A DNA stretch of 64,000 nt from Sulfoacidibacillus ferrooxidans (GCF_022606465.1 NZ_JALBUF010000003.1:124001-188000); one strand, 5' to 3'; positions 17,781 to 27,064 are shown, counted from the stretch's first letter. Notes: generated from the sequence alone by a model not told the origin. Program-made: numbers and translations.

Positions 17781-18674
17781 TCATTGACTCCGTTTAGAAA
17801 GATACTTCGCAATACCAATTAGATATTCTGGATGCTCTAATTCTTTCACATGTTGAATAAGTGATATGGCGTGCGCCGTCTGTTTATCAACAAGTTTTTT
17901 GGACTCCTCAATTCCATACACGGAAACATAGGTAGCTTTGCCTCGTTCTTCGTCAACTCTCGATCGTTTTCCAAGCTCTTGATCGTTACCAATCACATCA
18001 AGCAAATCATCCATTACTTGAAAAGCTAGTCCAATTGAATAGCCAAACTCAGTCAGAAGGGCAATGCTTTCATCACTAGCAGATGCAGCAATGGCTCCCA
18101 TTCTTAGAGGTGCTGCAATCATAGCAGCTGTTTTATGTTCATGAATAAATTCCAACATGTCAGGCGTTACAGTTTTATGCTCATAATACATATCTGCCAT
18201 TTGACCGGCGACCATACCTCTTACACCACTTGCTTCCGCAAGTTCTTTGATCATAAGTATAAGTAAATCAGGTTCAATCAAGCAATCCACTATCGCTCTA
18301 AATGCAAGTGCAAGTAACCCATCACCCGCAAGAATAGCTGCAGCTTCACCAAATCGTTTATGACTAGTCAATTTGCCACGTCGATAATCATCATTGTCCA
18401 TCGCTGGAAGATCATCATGAATAAGAGAATACGTATGCAAAAATTCAAGAGCAGCAGCTGCAGGTAATAATGGAGTGCTTTCAATACCAAATGCTTCTAA
18501 TGTAGCCAATAGAAGTACTGGACGAAGCCTTTTACCTCCTGCAAATACACTATAGCGGATAACTTCATTCAATAGCTCAGGAAAATTAGGATCTGGAGTC
18601 AGATACTTGTCCATCGTTTTGTTGACGGAATCGCCTAAGTTTTTATAGTATTCATCGTAGTTAAAGCTAGTCAT
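17781..18674 (-). CDS. ispA: Farnesyl diphosphate synthase (polyprenyl synthetase)
   Basis: A 297-residue trans-isoprenyl diphosphate synthase. The first aspartate-rich motif is HDDLPAMDNDDYRRG (about residues 92-106) and the second is MDDLLDVIG (about 222-230). The family condenses DMAPP/IPP to geranyl and farnesyl diphosphate, the precursor of squalene and quinones. The ATG overlaps the xseB stop codon by eight bases, so xseA-xseB-ispA are coupled as in Bacillus. Chain length (C15) is assumed from operon context. Confidence 0.94.
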   Translation of the reverse strand: MTSFNYDEYYKNLGDSVNKTMDKYLTPDPNFPELLNEVIRYSVFAGGKRLRPVLLLATLEAFGIESTPLLPAAAALEFLHTYSLIHDDLPAMDNDDYRRGKLTSHKRFGEAAAILAGDGLLALAFRAIVDCLIEPDLLILMIKELAEASGVRGMVAGQMADMYYEHKTVTPDMLEFIHEHKTAAMIAAPLRMGAIAASASDESIALLTEFGYSIGLAFQVMDDLLDVIGNDQELGKRSRVDEERGKATYVSVYGIEESKKLVDKQTAHAISLIQHVKELEHPEYLIGIAKYLSKRSQ

Positions 18675-18942
18675 TTACATCCATTCCTCTCGTATCCACA
18701 GCAAAAGGGTTGATCTCTATACCTTGTTCAGTAGCAAGAACTTTTTCTACCTTATGTTCAGCGACCTGCAATCTATCTCTGCAAATTCGTACTAACTGCA
18801 TGCCTAATTGAAATTTTGCAATGGCATCATCAAGTGATAACTCGCCTGCTTCTAACGCACGAACCGTTTCTTCTAGTTTGCCAATGGCTACTTCAAATGA
18901 AAGCTCCTCTTCAATATGATCATCACTTTGAAGTTTCGTCAT
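18667..18942 (-). CDS. xseB: Exodeoxyribonuclease VII small subunit
   Basis: A 91-residue helical protein with the family core LSFEVAIGKLEETVRALEAG and SLDDAIAKFQLGMQLVR. It forms a complex with XseA that degrades single-stranded DNA. The ATG at 18942 was chosen because GGGGGGTG lies 7 bases ahead and family homology begins there. It overlaps the end of xseA by 20 bases. The 3' end overlaps ispA. Confidence 0.94.
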   Translation of the reverse strand: MTKLQSDDHIEEELSFEVAIGKLEETVRALEAGELSLDDAIAKFQLGMQLVRICRDRLQVAEHKVEKVLATEQGIEINPFAVDTRGMDVND

Positions 18943-20299
18943 CTTCGTACACCCCCCAGACCTGACAATCAAGCCAGCCGTCAATGAATTTTATATGCAG
19001 AGATTCCCCGGGTTGAACTTGACCTACACTTGTAATTACGCCATGTTCTGCCGCGCGATAAGTCACAGCATACCCTCGTTTTAATACCGCTAGTGGACTG
19101 AGTAATTCAAGTGAAGAAATCAAGCGATTAATGGTTTGATCGGCAATTTCTAACCGTTTTTGTATAGCCCGAAGTTGACGTTCTTGCAAAGTATCTAATC
19201 GTACACGCATCAGTGACACTTGTCCATTCGGAGAACAACGAGCCATTCGCAATTCAAGTTGTGTTGTAATTTTTATCCCTCGTTCAACTGTGTCGCGGAG
19301 CGATAAGCGTAAACGAGGTTCTAGTCGATCAATTCGTTCATGTAACACGGATACCATTCGCATAGGATCTTTTAACATGCGATGTTCAGCTAAATAATCA
19401 ACTCGCTGCTGTAATCGCCCAATATGCATAGATATTCTGGTCTGCATACTCTGTTCAAACATATCAATTCGCGAATGAAGCTCACGTATATCTGGTGCTA
19501 CAAGTTCAGCTGCGGCAGTCGGTGTTGCTGCACGAACATCTGCTACAAAATCCGCAATCGTTACATCTGTTTCATGACCAACTGCTGAAATAATAGGCAG
19601 TTGAGTAGCAGCGATAGCCCTTGCTACAATTTCAGAATTAAATGCAAATAACTCCTCTAAAGATCCGCCGCCTCTTCCAACAATGATAACATCTGCTAAA
19701 TTGTAGTGATCAACCAATTCAATGCCTTTAGCAATTTGTTTGGGTGCATCTTCACCTTGAACAGCAACTGGAATCACATAAACACGCGCAATTGGATATC
19801 GTCTTGACAATGTGATGATCATATCTCTTACGGCAGCACCAGTTGCAGATGTCACAAGCGCTATGCGTTTTGGGTATACAGGTAAGGGACGTTTTCGTTG
19901 AGGAGAAAAAAGTCCCTCTTTATCAAGACGTTCTTTTAGCTGTTCAAATGCAAGGTATAATGCACCTAACCCATCTGGTTGAGCATTTTCTGCATAAAAT
20001 TGATAATCACCTAGTCGTTCAAATACATCAATACTACCTTGTACAATGATATTCATACCATCGCGCATTTGAAATTGTAATAGTTTCGCACGACTAGCAA
20101 ACATCACGACACGCAAACGTGCACGATCATCTTTCAATGTAAAGTATAGATGGCCGCTAACTGGACGACTAACATTGGATATCTCACCACGTATGAATAT
20201 CTGAGATAAGTCGGGACTCGACTGTATGACCCGTTTCAATATCGTGGTAGCTTCATATACTGTATAGACAGTCTCGATCGACCTAACCTCCCATTGCAT
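18923..20299 (-). CDS. xseA: Exodeoxyribonuclease VII large subunit
   Basis: A 458-residue nuclease subunit. It has an N-terminal OB-fold (GEISNVSRPVSGHLYFTLKD, about residues 38-57), the catalytic domain with TSATGAAVRDMI and IIVGRGGGSLEELFAFN, AVGHETDVTIADFVAD, and a C-terminal coiled coil (about 270-400). The annotated ATG at 20299 has no clear ribosome-binding site. A good GGGAGG lies just inside the frame, 8 bases ahead of an ATC codon close to where homology starts, so the true start is uncertain. Confidence 0.93.
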   Translation of the reverse strand: MQWEVRSIETVYTVYEATTILKRVIQSSPDLSQIFIRGEISNVSRPVSGHLYFTLKDDRARLRVVMFASRAKLLQFQMRDGMNIIVQGSIDVFERLGDYQFYAENAQPDGLGALYLAFEQLKERLDKEGLFSPQRKRPLPVYPKRIALVTSATGAAVRDMIITLSRRYPIARVYVIPVAVQGEDAPKQIAKGIELVDHYNLADVIIVGRGGGSLEELFAFNSEIVARAIAATQLPIISAVGHETDVTIADFVADVRAATPTAAAELVAPDIRELHSRIDMFEQSMQTRISMHIGRLQQRVDYLAEHRMLKDPMRMVSVLHERIDRLEPRLRLSLRDTVERGIKITTQLELRMARCSPNGQVSLMRVRLDTLQERQLRAIQKRLEIADQTINRLISSLELLSPLAVLKRGYAVTYRAAEHGVITSVGQVQPGESLHIKFIDGWLDCQVWGVYEDDETSK

Positions 20300-20318
20300 A
20301 CATGTAAAGTGACAGGCA

Positions 20319-21185
20319 TTACAATGCTTTGTCTGTATCCATGTTAGCCATCAACATGGCTGCCTCTACTGTGTTATGTAGCAGCATGGCAATCGTCATA
20401 GGACCAACACCACCAGGGACAGGTGTTAGAAAGCCCGCGACATGATCCACTGTTGAAAACTCTACATCACCGCAAAGCTTACCATCAACACGGTTAATCC
20501 CTACATCAATAACTGTTGCCCCAGGCTTCACTATGTCACCTGTAATAAAATTGGGCCGGCCAATAGCTGCAATTAAAAGATCAGCCTCGCGTGTAAAAGA
20601 AGCCAAATTATGCGTTTTAGAATGACAAATAGTCACAGTCGCATTGGCGCGCAATAAAAGTTGTGCCATCGGTTTACCTACAATATTAGAACGACCAATC
20701 ACAACAGCATTTTTTCCTTCAACAGATATCCCCTCATATGCCAGCAGCTTCATCACACCTAGTGGAGTACATGGTATAAAACCAGGAAGTCCAGACGTCA
20801 GTGCACCCACATTGAGTGGATGAAAACCGTCTACGTCTTTTTGCGGTGAAATCGCCCGAATCACCGTTTCTTCATTCATATGCTGTGGCAACGGCAACTG
20901 TACAAGAATACCGTGATAACGATCATCGTGGTTTAAACGTTCAATCAATTGCAAAAGAGCAGCTTCTGTTGTACTTGTTGGAAGTTGAATTAACTCCGAA
21001 TGGATTCCAACAGCTGTCGCCGCTTTATCTTTACCTTTGACGTAACTCATTGAAGCAGGGTGTTCTCCAAGCAAAATTACGACTAACCCAGGTGTAAACC
21101 CATTTGTTTTTAAGTCAGAAACGGTTTTCGCTGTCTCTTCCCGACTAACTAAAGCCCACTGCTTGCCGTCGATCAACTGCGCCAA
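20319..21185 (-). CDS. folD: Methylenetetrahydrofolate dehydrogenase/cyclohydrolase FolD
   Basis: A bifunctional 288-residue enzyme that interconverts methylene-, methenyl- and 10-formyl-tetrahydrofolate with NADP+. Signatures include SYVKGKDKAA (catalytic lysine), GILVQLPLPQHM, KDVDGFHP, the GRSNIVGKP nucleotide-binding loop, and PVPGGVGPMT. The start was set at a TTG at 21185: it begins AQLIDGK, where homology begins, and GGAGTG lies about 9 bases upstream across a T9 run. A longer in-frame extension to 21254 is not supported. It complements the glycine cleavage genes elsewhere in the window. Confidence 0.94.
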   Translation of the reverse strand: MAQLIDGKQWALVSREETAKTVSDLKTNGFTPGLVVILLGEHPASMSYVKGKDKAATAVGIHSELIQLPTSTTEAALLQLIERLNHDDRYHGILVQLPLPQHMNEETVIRAISPQKDVDGFHPLNVGALTSGLPGFIPCTPLGVMKLLAYEGISVEGKNAVVIGRSNIVGKPMAQLLLRANATVTICHSKTHNLASFTREADLLIAAIGRPNFITGDIVKPGATVIDVGINRVDGKLCGDVEFSTVDHVAGFLTPVPGGVGPMTIAMLLHNTVEAAMLMANMDTDKAL

Positions 21186-21265
21186 AAAAAAACACACTCC
21201 ATTCGTTCTAAAATTGCATGGAACCACATTGTATTTATGAGCATTCCGCAACAAAATAACTTTTT

Positions 21266-22276
21266 TTACTCCTTGCGGCTACTACTATGACCTGGATGAA
21301 GTTTAGACGTTGGATCAAGATAAGTCTTAGCGTTATTGACAGCAGTAGGTGCTTCTCCAAATCCAGTTGCGATCAATTTTACTTTACCAGGATATGTAAC
21401 GATGTCGCCAGCAGCATACACTCCAGGAATATTGGTACTCATGCGCGTATCAACGACAATTTCATTACCCTCAACCTCAAGACCCCATTCCAGAATAGGT
21501 CCTAGTGATGCAGTGAAACCTAAGCTACCAATAATTAAATCTGCTTCAATATCCATCGTTTCCTTCGTTCTATTTTCCATTATGGTGACTCCTGTAATAT
21601 GGTCATCACCGTGAACAACCTTTAATTCGTAAAATGTTTTTACATCAACATCCGATGCATACAGCGTTTTGACATTCTCTTCATGCGCACGAAATTGATC
21701 CCTACGATGAATGAGCGTCACATGAGAAGCAATTCCCTCAAGCATGAGTGCAAAATCAACAGCTGAATCGCCACCACCAACGACTACAACTTTCTTATCT
21801 TTATATTTTTTCACATCATCCACATAATAAAATATGCCATTACCCTCGAATTTTTTAACGTTTTCTGCAGGTAATGATTTTGGTGAAAAAGCGCCAATCC
21901 CTGCTGTAACAATAACCGAACGAGATAAATGCACTTTATGATCCGTTTCTAGTTTAAAAATCCCATCCTCACCTTTGGTAACGTGAAGGACTTTCTCATT
22001 CAAACACACTGATGGATGATATTGACTAGTTTGTTCAATAAGTTGATCCACTAAATCCATCGCTCGAATTTTAGGAAAACCACCTACATCATAAATAAAT
22101 TTTTCGGGATACAATTCTGCTAATTGACCACCAAGTTGTGGCAAACTATCGATAATTTTAGTGCTTGCATTTCGTATACCTGCATAAAATGCAGTAAAAA
22201 GTCCAGTGGGGCCCCCACCAATAATCGTAATATCATATACTTTTTCATCCACAGGTAATGTCGATTGTGCAACCAA
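21266..22276 (-). CDS. Ferredoxin/flavodoxin-NADP+ reductase (YumC type)
   Basis: A 336-residue flavoprotein of the thioredoxin-reductase-like FNR class. The N-terminal FAD site IIGGGPTGLFTAFYAG (about 18-33) and the NADP site VVVVGGGDSAVDFAL (about 166-180) are present, as is a C-terminal YAAGDIVTYPGK FAD motif. The CxxC redox pair of thioredoxin reductase is absent at the expected place, which separates it from TrxB. It moves electrons between NADPH and ferredoxin. TTG is the likely start, with AGGAGGGC ahead. A promoter candidate lies upstream. Confidence 0.9.
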   Translation of the reverse strand: MVAQSTLPVDEKVYDITIIGGGPTGLFTAFYAGIRNASTKIIDSLPQLGGQLAELYPEKFIYDVGGFPKIRAMDLVDQLIEQTSQYHPSVCLNEKVLHVTKGEDGIFKLETDHKVHLSRSVIVTAGIGAFSPKSLPAENVKKFEGNGIFYYVDDVKKYKDKKVVVVGGGDSAVDFALMLEGIASHVTLIHRRDQFRAHEENVKTLYASDVDVKTFYELKVVHGDDHITGVTIMENRTKETMDIEADLIIGSLGFTASLGPILEWGLEVEGNEIVVDTRMSTNIPGVYAAGDIVTYPGKVKLIATGFGEAPTAVNNAKTYLDPTSKLHPGHSSSRKE

Positions 22277-22335
22277 AAAAAGCCCTCCTTTGAATACTCA
22301 GATTCAATTGATCACTTTGTTAAAAACACGTAATT

Positions 22336-22364
22336 AGTATACTACAGCCACACCTGCAATCCAA
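22336..22364 (-). promoter_or_regulatory. Candidate sigma-A promoter of the ferredoxin reductase gene
   Basis: On the minus strand, TTGGAT (22359-22364) and TATACT (22336-22341) are separated by 17 bases, about 60 bases ahead of the gene. The -10 is good and the -35 is moderate. Confidence 0.5.
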
Positions 22365-22372
22365 TCAAGCGA

Positions 22373-23374
22373 TTACTTAGCGCTAATGGTAGCAAGAGCA
22401 ATATGCGACACTCCAAAAGCATTGTCTGATGCATAATGTGGATCACAAAAATAAAGTGGTCCACTACCATGAGGATCCATAGCAAAACGTTGACGAAGTC
22501 TGTTTTGTATGGCCATGTTCGAAGCCACTCCACCTACTAATAAAATCCGTTTGATTCCAGTCAACAAAAAAGCTTGACGAATCATTTTTTCAATTGTTGA
22601 CGCAATGGATCTTTGAACAGCTGCAGCAATGGCGGTATCTGGTATTCCCTGACTTTGGAGGCGTTGCGCTGCCGTCAAAGGACCTGAAAAACTCGGTGCA
22701 CCCGCTTTTACTACTGAAGGAATTATAGGTATGGATTGATCTTCCCACTCGCTCGCTAATTTTTCAAGAAACTTCCCCGCAGGAAAAGGCAACCCGAGTT
22801 GAACACCTATCCGATCCACATATTGACCAACATGAAGATCCATACTAGAAGCTAGCAACTCGACTTCAAAATCACATCTTGCTTTGGTAACACGCAACAT
22901 ATCAGTCGTGCCTCCAGAAAGGTGAAGAACCAAAAAAGCTTCTGTAGGTAATACATCCATATGCGAAGTGACCAAGCCTGCCATAATGTGACCAGACTGA
23001 TGAGATGTTTCGATAATGGGTGCTAAAGAACCAAGTCCAATACTTTGTGCTGCCAAATATCCTGCTCGAAAAACAGGCATGTACGACTCTTTGTGATTGC
23101 GAGGTTTTGTACTAACTCCAATCCCAATCAGTTCGTAGTGTGCACGGATGGAATTCATCTCTTGAAGAATATCAGGTAAATGAACAATATGTTGATATAA
23201 TGCCTCTGATTGCCTGAGACCGTGTTCTCCACTATTCACGGTTAACACGTTTCTGGCCTCAAAGGCAATCTCTCCATATTGATCCACAAGACAAACGGAT
23301 GTTGTATAGTTACTTGTATCAATGCCAAGTACAGCCGTTTGCCTGTCCCCATGTGTTCCAAAGTAGTTACTCAT
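22373..23374 (-). CDS. TsaD/Kae1-like ASKHA protein, TsaD paralogue
   Basis: A 333-residue protein of the Kae1/TsaD (former O-sialoglycoprotein endopeptidase, M22) fold. It shows the GIDTSNYTTSV phosphate loop near residue 17, a metal-binding HxxxH at H125/H129 (SHQSGH), a second loop LHLSGGTTD, and the C-terminal LLVGGVASN. It differs enough from canonical TsaD that t6A synthesis should not be assumed; Firmicutes often carry this form beside nusB in addition to the true tsaD. Its ATG overlaps the nusB stop as ATGA, so the two are translationally coupled. Confidence 0.8.
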   Translation of the reverse strand: MSNYFGTHGDRQTAVLGIDTSNYTTSVCLVDQYGEIAFEARNVLTVNSGEHGLRQSEALYQHIVHLPDILQEMNSIRAHYELIGIGVSTKPRNHKESYMPVFRAGYLAAQSIGLGSLAPIIETSHQSGHIMAGLVTSHMDVLPTEAFLVLHLSGGTTDMLRVTKARCDFEVELLASSMDLHVGQYVDRIGVQLGLPFPAGKFLEKLASEWEDQSIPIIPSVVKAGAPSFSGPLTAAQRLQSQGIPDTAIAAAVQRSIASTIEKMIRQAFLLTGIKRILLVGGVASNMAIQNRLRQRFAMDPHGSGPLYFCDPHYASDNAFGVSHIALATISAK

Positions 23375-23814
23375 AAAGTCTCTAAGCGCCGCTCGCGTAG
23401 TCCAGATAAATCGCCAAGTATACCTGATAAAACACCATTTACAAATTTGTAAGAACGCTCCGTACCATATGTTTTACACAAAGAGACAGCTTCGTCAATC
23501 ACTACAGCAGGTGGCATGTCCTCTTGAAACAAAAGTTCATATAGAGCGACACGCAAAATTGACCGATCTACACCAGGCATTCTTGATACTTCCCATTCCT
23601 GACTATAGCGGTTTAAAATGGAGTCAATATACGTTATATGATCCAATACCCCTGAAACAAGTTCACGAAAATATTTCATATTAATGGAACGCTCACCGAG
23701 CGTTTCCGTAAGGACAGTTTGAGTATATTGAACGGCCTGTTCTTGGTCTAAATCATTAATATCTAGCTGAAATAATGTCTGTAACGCTCTTTCTCTTGCT
23801 CTGTGACGACTCAC
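23371..23814 (-). CDS. nusB: Transcription antitermination factor NusB
   Basis: A 147-residue all-helical RNA-binding protein that works with NusE in rRNA antitermination. It begins SRHRARERALQTLFQLD, the usual NusB N-terminus, and carries RMPGVDRSILRVALYELLF and VVIDEAVSLCKTYGTE. The GTG at 23814 was chosen, with GGAGG 8 bases upstream; the in-frame TTG at 23829 has no such signal. It follows the asp23/amaP/DUF2273 genes. Confidence 0.95.
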   Translation of the reverse strand: MSRHRARERALQTLFQLDINDLDQEQAVQYTQTVLTETLGERSINMKYFRELVSGVLDHITYIDSILNRYSQEWEVSRMPGVDRSILRVALYELLFQEDMPPAVVIDEAVSLCKTYGTERSYKFVNGVLSGILGDLSGLRERRLETL

Positions 23815-23832
23815 TCCATTACCCTCCAACTA

Positions 23833-24063
23833 CTAGTCAAAACGATCTGTTTGCCATAACCGGTGAACCAATTCTTGCACATTCGATCGGTCATCAATAA
23901 ACTTTCCAATCGAGTAACCAATTACCATAAATACCGCAAGTAATAGAGTAGGGAAAAAACCAACAATGAGAATGAGAAGCCAAAAAACGATACCAGCGAT
24001 TACTCCCAAATATCGCTTTTGTAACGCAGCTACTTTGTGAGCAAACCGCAAGATCAGTTCCAT
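23833..24063 (-). CDS. DUF2273 small membrane protein
   Basis: A 76-residue protein with two adjacent hydrophobic segments (about 20-36 and 39-55) and charged ends, matching DUF2273. The family is encoded with amaP and asp23 in Gram-positive envelope-stress loci. Its role is unknown; membrane anchoring of Asp23 complexes is a plausible inference. AGGGGGATGAG precedes the ATG. Confidence 0.85.
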   Translation of the reverse strand: MELILRFAHKVAALQKRYLGVIAGIVFWLLILIVGFFPTLLLAVFMVIGYSIGKFIDDRSNVQELVHRLWQTDRFD

Positions 24064-24083
24064 TACTCATCCCCCTCACTCAG

Positions 24084-24602
24084 TTATTTAGCAACTGCTT
24101 CAGGTGCAATTGCGACAATGTGCACATGGACCTTAGACACTGCAAGCGAAGTATAATTACGCACAGCAGTCATAACCAACTCTTGAATCTGCTCGCTCAT
24201 CGCTGTCACATCGACTGCAGGCAATGATCTCACATCCATGAGTACAACAAGTCCTTCTTGATCAGCGCTAATTTTCGTTTGTAAACGTTCAACTCCGCGA
24301 ACCTGTTTTGCCGCTCGATGGGCAATCTCTTTTACCGTTTCATAACCAATACGAATTTCACCAGTTCCCGCATCCTTCACAAAAGAAGGTGGTCGACGAC
24401 GGGCGAGTCGATAAAGCAAAAACCGCACTGATAATACAATCATAAGCCCCAAATCAACCCATAACGCAATGACGGAAGAACCAGAGCTGAGGGAGGAATT
24501 ATCAACAAACGGCACACCCAAGACCCCAAGTACTGTCCAACACACATTAACGAGCACAAGTAAACTGAACAGTCTAAGTAGCATACGATCAAAGAGTGTC
24601 AC
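24084..24602 (-). CDS. amaP: Alkaline shock response membrane anchor protein AmaP
   Basis: A 172-residue protein. Two N-terminal membrane segments (about 8-30 and 45-65) are followed by a cytoplasmic domain (about 85-165) resembling Asp23 itself. In Staphylococcus aureus, AmaP tethers Asp23 to the membrane. The start is GTG with AGGAAG at 6 bases. It lies between asp23 and DUF2273 on one transcript, with an attenuator-like hairpin upstream. Confidence 0.85.
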   Translation of the reverse strand: MTLFDRMLLRLFSLLVLVNVCWTVLGVLGVPFVDNSSLSSGSSVIALWVDLGLMIVLSVRFLLYRLARRRPPSFVKDAGTGEIRIGYETVKEIAHRAAKQVRGVERLQTKISADQEGLVVLMDVRSLPAVDVTAMSEQIQELVMTAVRNYTSLAVSKVHVHIVAIAPEAVAK

Positions 24603-24627
24603 AGGATTCTTCCTTTCTACGAGAAAA

Positions 24628-24663
24628 GCCTCCGCACTTGTTTATCATACCCATCACGGAGGC
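24628..24663 (-). terminator. Attenuator-type hairpin between asp23 and amaP
   Basis: On the minus strand, GCCTCCG and CGGAGGC enclose a 22-base loop and are followed by TTTTCTC. The stem is short, so partial termination is likely, which would give more asp23 than amaP/DUF2273 message. Confidence 0.55.
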
Positions 24664-24672
24664 CTCTGTCAT

Positions 24673-25086
24673 CTAACCACGCACTTTTTCGCGTTCTTCA
24701 CCATCATCATGTCGAAATGAAATACCAAGCACATTGACATTGACGGATGTCACTTCAAGTCCCGTCATTCCTTCAATCGCTCGTTTTACACTATCTTGAA
24801 TTTCCGTAGCAACTTCAGGTATGCGAAACCCATATTCCGCAATAATCGAAAGGTCAACCGAACACTGTCGTTCATCAGTTGAAACATCTACTTTTATGCC
24901 TTTGCTCAAATTTTTACGGCCTAAGCGCTCTGCAATTCCACCAACTACGCCACCACTCATATCTGCAACTCCACGCACATCCGTTGCCGCTAGGCCTGCA
25001 ATAACAGCAATCACCTCATTAGCAATCTGCGTAGTCCCCATATCGCTCGATCCAATTTCAGCAGGTACCATTCCGTTGATAGACAC
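24673..25086 (-). CDS. Asp23/Gls24 family envelope protein (YqhY)
   Basis: A 137-residue Asp23-domain protein with the family core IANEVIAVIAGLAATDVRGVADM, VDLSIIAEYGFRIPEVATEIQ and a C-terminal VTSVNVNVLGI. B. subtilis yqhY occupies the same place between accC and nusB and affects acetyl-CoA carboxylase control. The start is GTG, preceded by GGGGGG. The gene follows accC by about 115 bases. Confidence 0.92.
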   Translation of the reverse strand: MSINGMVPAEIGSSDMGTTQIANEVIAVIAGLAATDVRGVADMSGGVVGGIAERLGRKNLSKGIKVDVSTDERQCSVDLSIIAEYGFRIPEVATEIQDSVKRAIEGMTGLEVTSVNVNVLGISFRHDDGEEREKVRG

Positions 25087-25201
25087 CCGAATCCCCCCCT
25101 AAGCATATGCCTCTGTCAAACATCCTCTTTCACTATAACAAAACTACGACCAAAGCACGACATAAAATAATGTATCTAGCGCAGCATACCTAATCCCAAG
25201 A

Positions 25202-26542
25202 CTAAACTGAATACATTTCAAGAAAACGAGTATTGATATCCCCTTCAACAAATGCCGGATGTTCCAAAAGGCGCAAATGAAATGGAATTGTCGTTTGTAT
25301 GCCTTCTATTTGGTATTCAGATAATGCACGCTTCATGCGCTGGATCGCTTGCATCCGAGTAGGAGCCCATACAATAAGCTTAGCAATCATCGAATCGTAA
25401 AACGGACTCACAGTATAACCAGGATATGCGGCACTATCAACTCGTACCCCAAATCCCCCTGGGGTAAGATAAGTGCCAATTTTTCCTGGACAAGGCATAA
25501 AATTCCGATCTGGATCTTCAGCATTGATTCGACATTCGATCGCATGACCACGTTGGATCACATCTTCTTGTGTAAATGATAACGGTTCACCTGACGCAAT
25601 CAAAATTTGTTCACGGACCAAGTCAATGCTAGTTACAAATTCTGTAACAGGGTGTTCCACCTGAATGCGCGTATTCATTTCCATAAAATAAAAGGAGCCA
25701 TCCTCGTCCAATAAAAATTCAATAGTTCCCGCTCCCTCGTATTGTACTGCTTTTGCAGCAGCTACAGCAGCTGCCCCCATCGCTGCACGAGTTTCTTCAG
25801 TCAACGCCGGAGAAGGTGATTCTTCAACTAACTTTTGCAAACGTCTTTGCACTGAGCAATCACGTTCCCCAAGATGAACAGCATTGCCATATTGGTCTCC
25901 CACGATTTGGATTTCTACATGACGTGGACGAACGAGATATTTTTCTAAGTATACTCCAGAATTTCCAAAAGCAGATCCTGCTTCCGTCTTTGCAATAGAG
26001 ATCGCTTGGCGAAGCTCGTCTTCTGAAGAAACAATTCGAATTCCTTTACCACCACCACCTGCAGTGGCCTTAATAATCACCGGATAACCGATCTTCTTAG
26101 CAACTTCTACTGCTTCTTCCTCACTTTGAATGAGTCCTTCAGTGCCAGGTACCGTAGGAACAGAGGCCTGCTTCATCGTTGCTTTAGCCGTCGATTTATC
26201 ACCCATCTTTTCAATCGCAGCTGGACTAGGACCGATAAACTTAATGTCAACTGCGGCACAGACATCTGCAAAATCGGCGTTTTCAGATAAAAATCCGTAC
26301 CCCGGATGAATGGCATCCACACCTACAGCAGTAGCCACTGACATGATATTGGGGATATTTAAATAGCTCTGTTTACTAGGTGTAGGACCAACACAATAGG
26401 CCTCATCAGCCAACTGGACATGTAACGCCTCACGATCAGCCTCAGAATATATCGCAACGGTCTGAATCCCAAGTTCTTCACATGCGCGAATGATGCGCAC
26501 AGCAATTTCGCCGCGATTAGCAATTAAAATTTTCTTAAACAT
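25202..26542 (-). CDS. accC: Acetyl-CoA carboxylase, biotin carboxylase subunit
   Basis: A 446-residue ATP-grasp enzyme that carboxylates biotin on AccB using bicarbonate and ATP. It begins [16 protein letters not shown]. It carries the glycine-rich ATP loop [10 protein letters not shown] (about 163-172), the [14 protein letters not shown] catalytic region and a C-terminal domain typical of AccC. AGG lies ahead of the ATG, and accB ends 12 bases upstream. This is the committed step of fatty acid synthesis. Confidence 0.97.
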   Translation of the reverse strand: MFKKILIANRGEIAVRIIRACEELGIQTVAIYSEADREALHVQLADEAYCVGPTPSKQSYLNIPNIMSVATAVGVDAIHPGYGFLSENADFADVCAAVDIKFIGPSPAAIEKMGDKSTAKATMKQASVPTVPGTEGLIQSEEEAVEVAKKIGYPVIIKATAGGGGKGIRIVSSEDELRQAISIAKTEAGSAFGNSGVYLEKYLVRPRHVEIQIVGDQYGNAVHLGERDCSVQRRLQKLVEESPSPALTEETRAAMGAAAVAAAKAVQYEGAGTIEFLLDEDGSFYFMEMNTRIQVEHPVTEFVTSIDLVREQILIASGEPLSFTQEDVIQRGHAIECRINAEDPDRNFMPCPGKIGTYLTPGGFGVRVDSAAYPGYTVSPFYDSMIAKLIVWAPTRMQAIQRMKRALSEYQIEGIQTTIPFHLRLLEHPAFVEGDINTRFLEMYSV

Positions 26543-26554
26543 AGATTACCTCCG

Positions 26555-27064
26555 TTATGCCAGTTTGACTCGAAATAGAGGCTGACCATACTCCACCAAG
26601 TGGCCATTTTCAGCTAATACTTCGACGATCTCCCCACGCACATCGGCCTCTATCTCATTCATTAATTTCATTGCCTCAACGATACATACAACGGTTTTTT
26701 CAGTTACCTTAGTACCGATTTCCACATAATTTTGAGCTGTTGGAGATGGCGCCAAGTAAAAGGTTCCCACCATTGGAGACTTAATGACAGTCAATCCTTC
26801 TTCTATCGCTGATGTCGTTTGTGAAACTGGTGATTCAATAACGACTGTATTTTGTATATCTGACTCTTTTGCTACAGCTTGCACAGACGATACTGGTGTC
26901 GCATGAGACACTTCAATCCGTTGTACAGGTTCTGATAAAGAAGTTACATTAGCTTTTTTTATATGTAATTTCATATCTTCTGTCTCGATATTTAACTCAT
27001 GCACACTTGTTTCATCAAGTAAACGTATTAATTCGCGAATCTCACTCGTTCTTAGCAACAACAA
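26555..27064 (-). CDS. accB: Biotin carboxyl carrier protein of acetyl-CoA carboxylase
   Basis: A 169-residue protein. The N-terminal subunit-binding part (1-40) is followed by a Ser/Thr/Pro/Gln-rich linker and a biotinyl domain (about 92-169) with the acceptor lysine K133 in EAMKLM. Three consecutive TTG codons (from 27064) follow GAGGAG, so the exact start is ambiguous by two codons. It leads accB-accC. Confidence 0.95.
   Translation of the reverse strand: MLLLRTSEIRELIRLLDETSVHELNIETEDMKLHIKKANVTSLSEPVQRIEVSHATPVSSVQAVAKESDIQNTVVIESPVSQTTSAIEEGLTVIKSPMVGTFYLAPSPTAQNYVEIGTKVTEKTVVCIVEAMKLMNEIEADVRGEIVEVLAENGHLVEYGQPLFRVKLA

Noticed and set aside
21266-22276. Thioredoxin reductase (TrxB) call
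   Set aside because: The CxxC redox pair is missing; the protein fits the YumC-type ferredoxin-NADP reductase.
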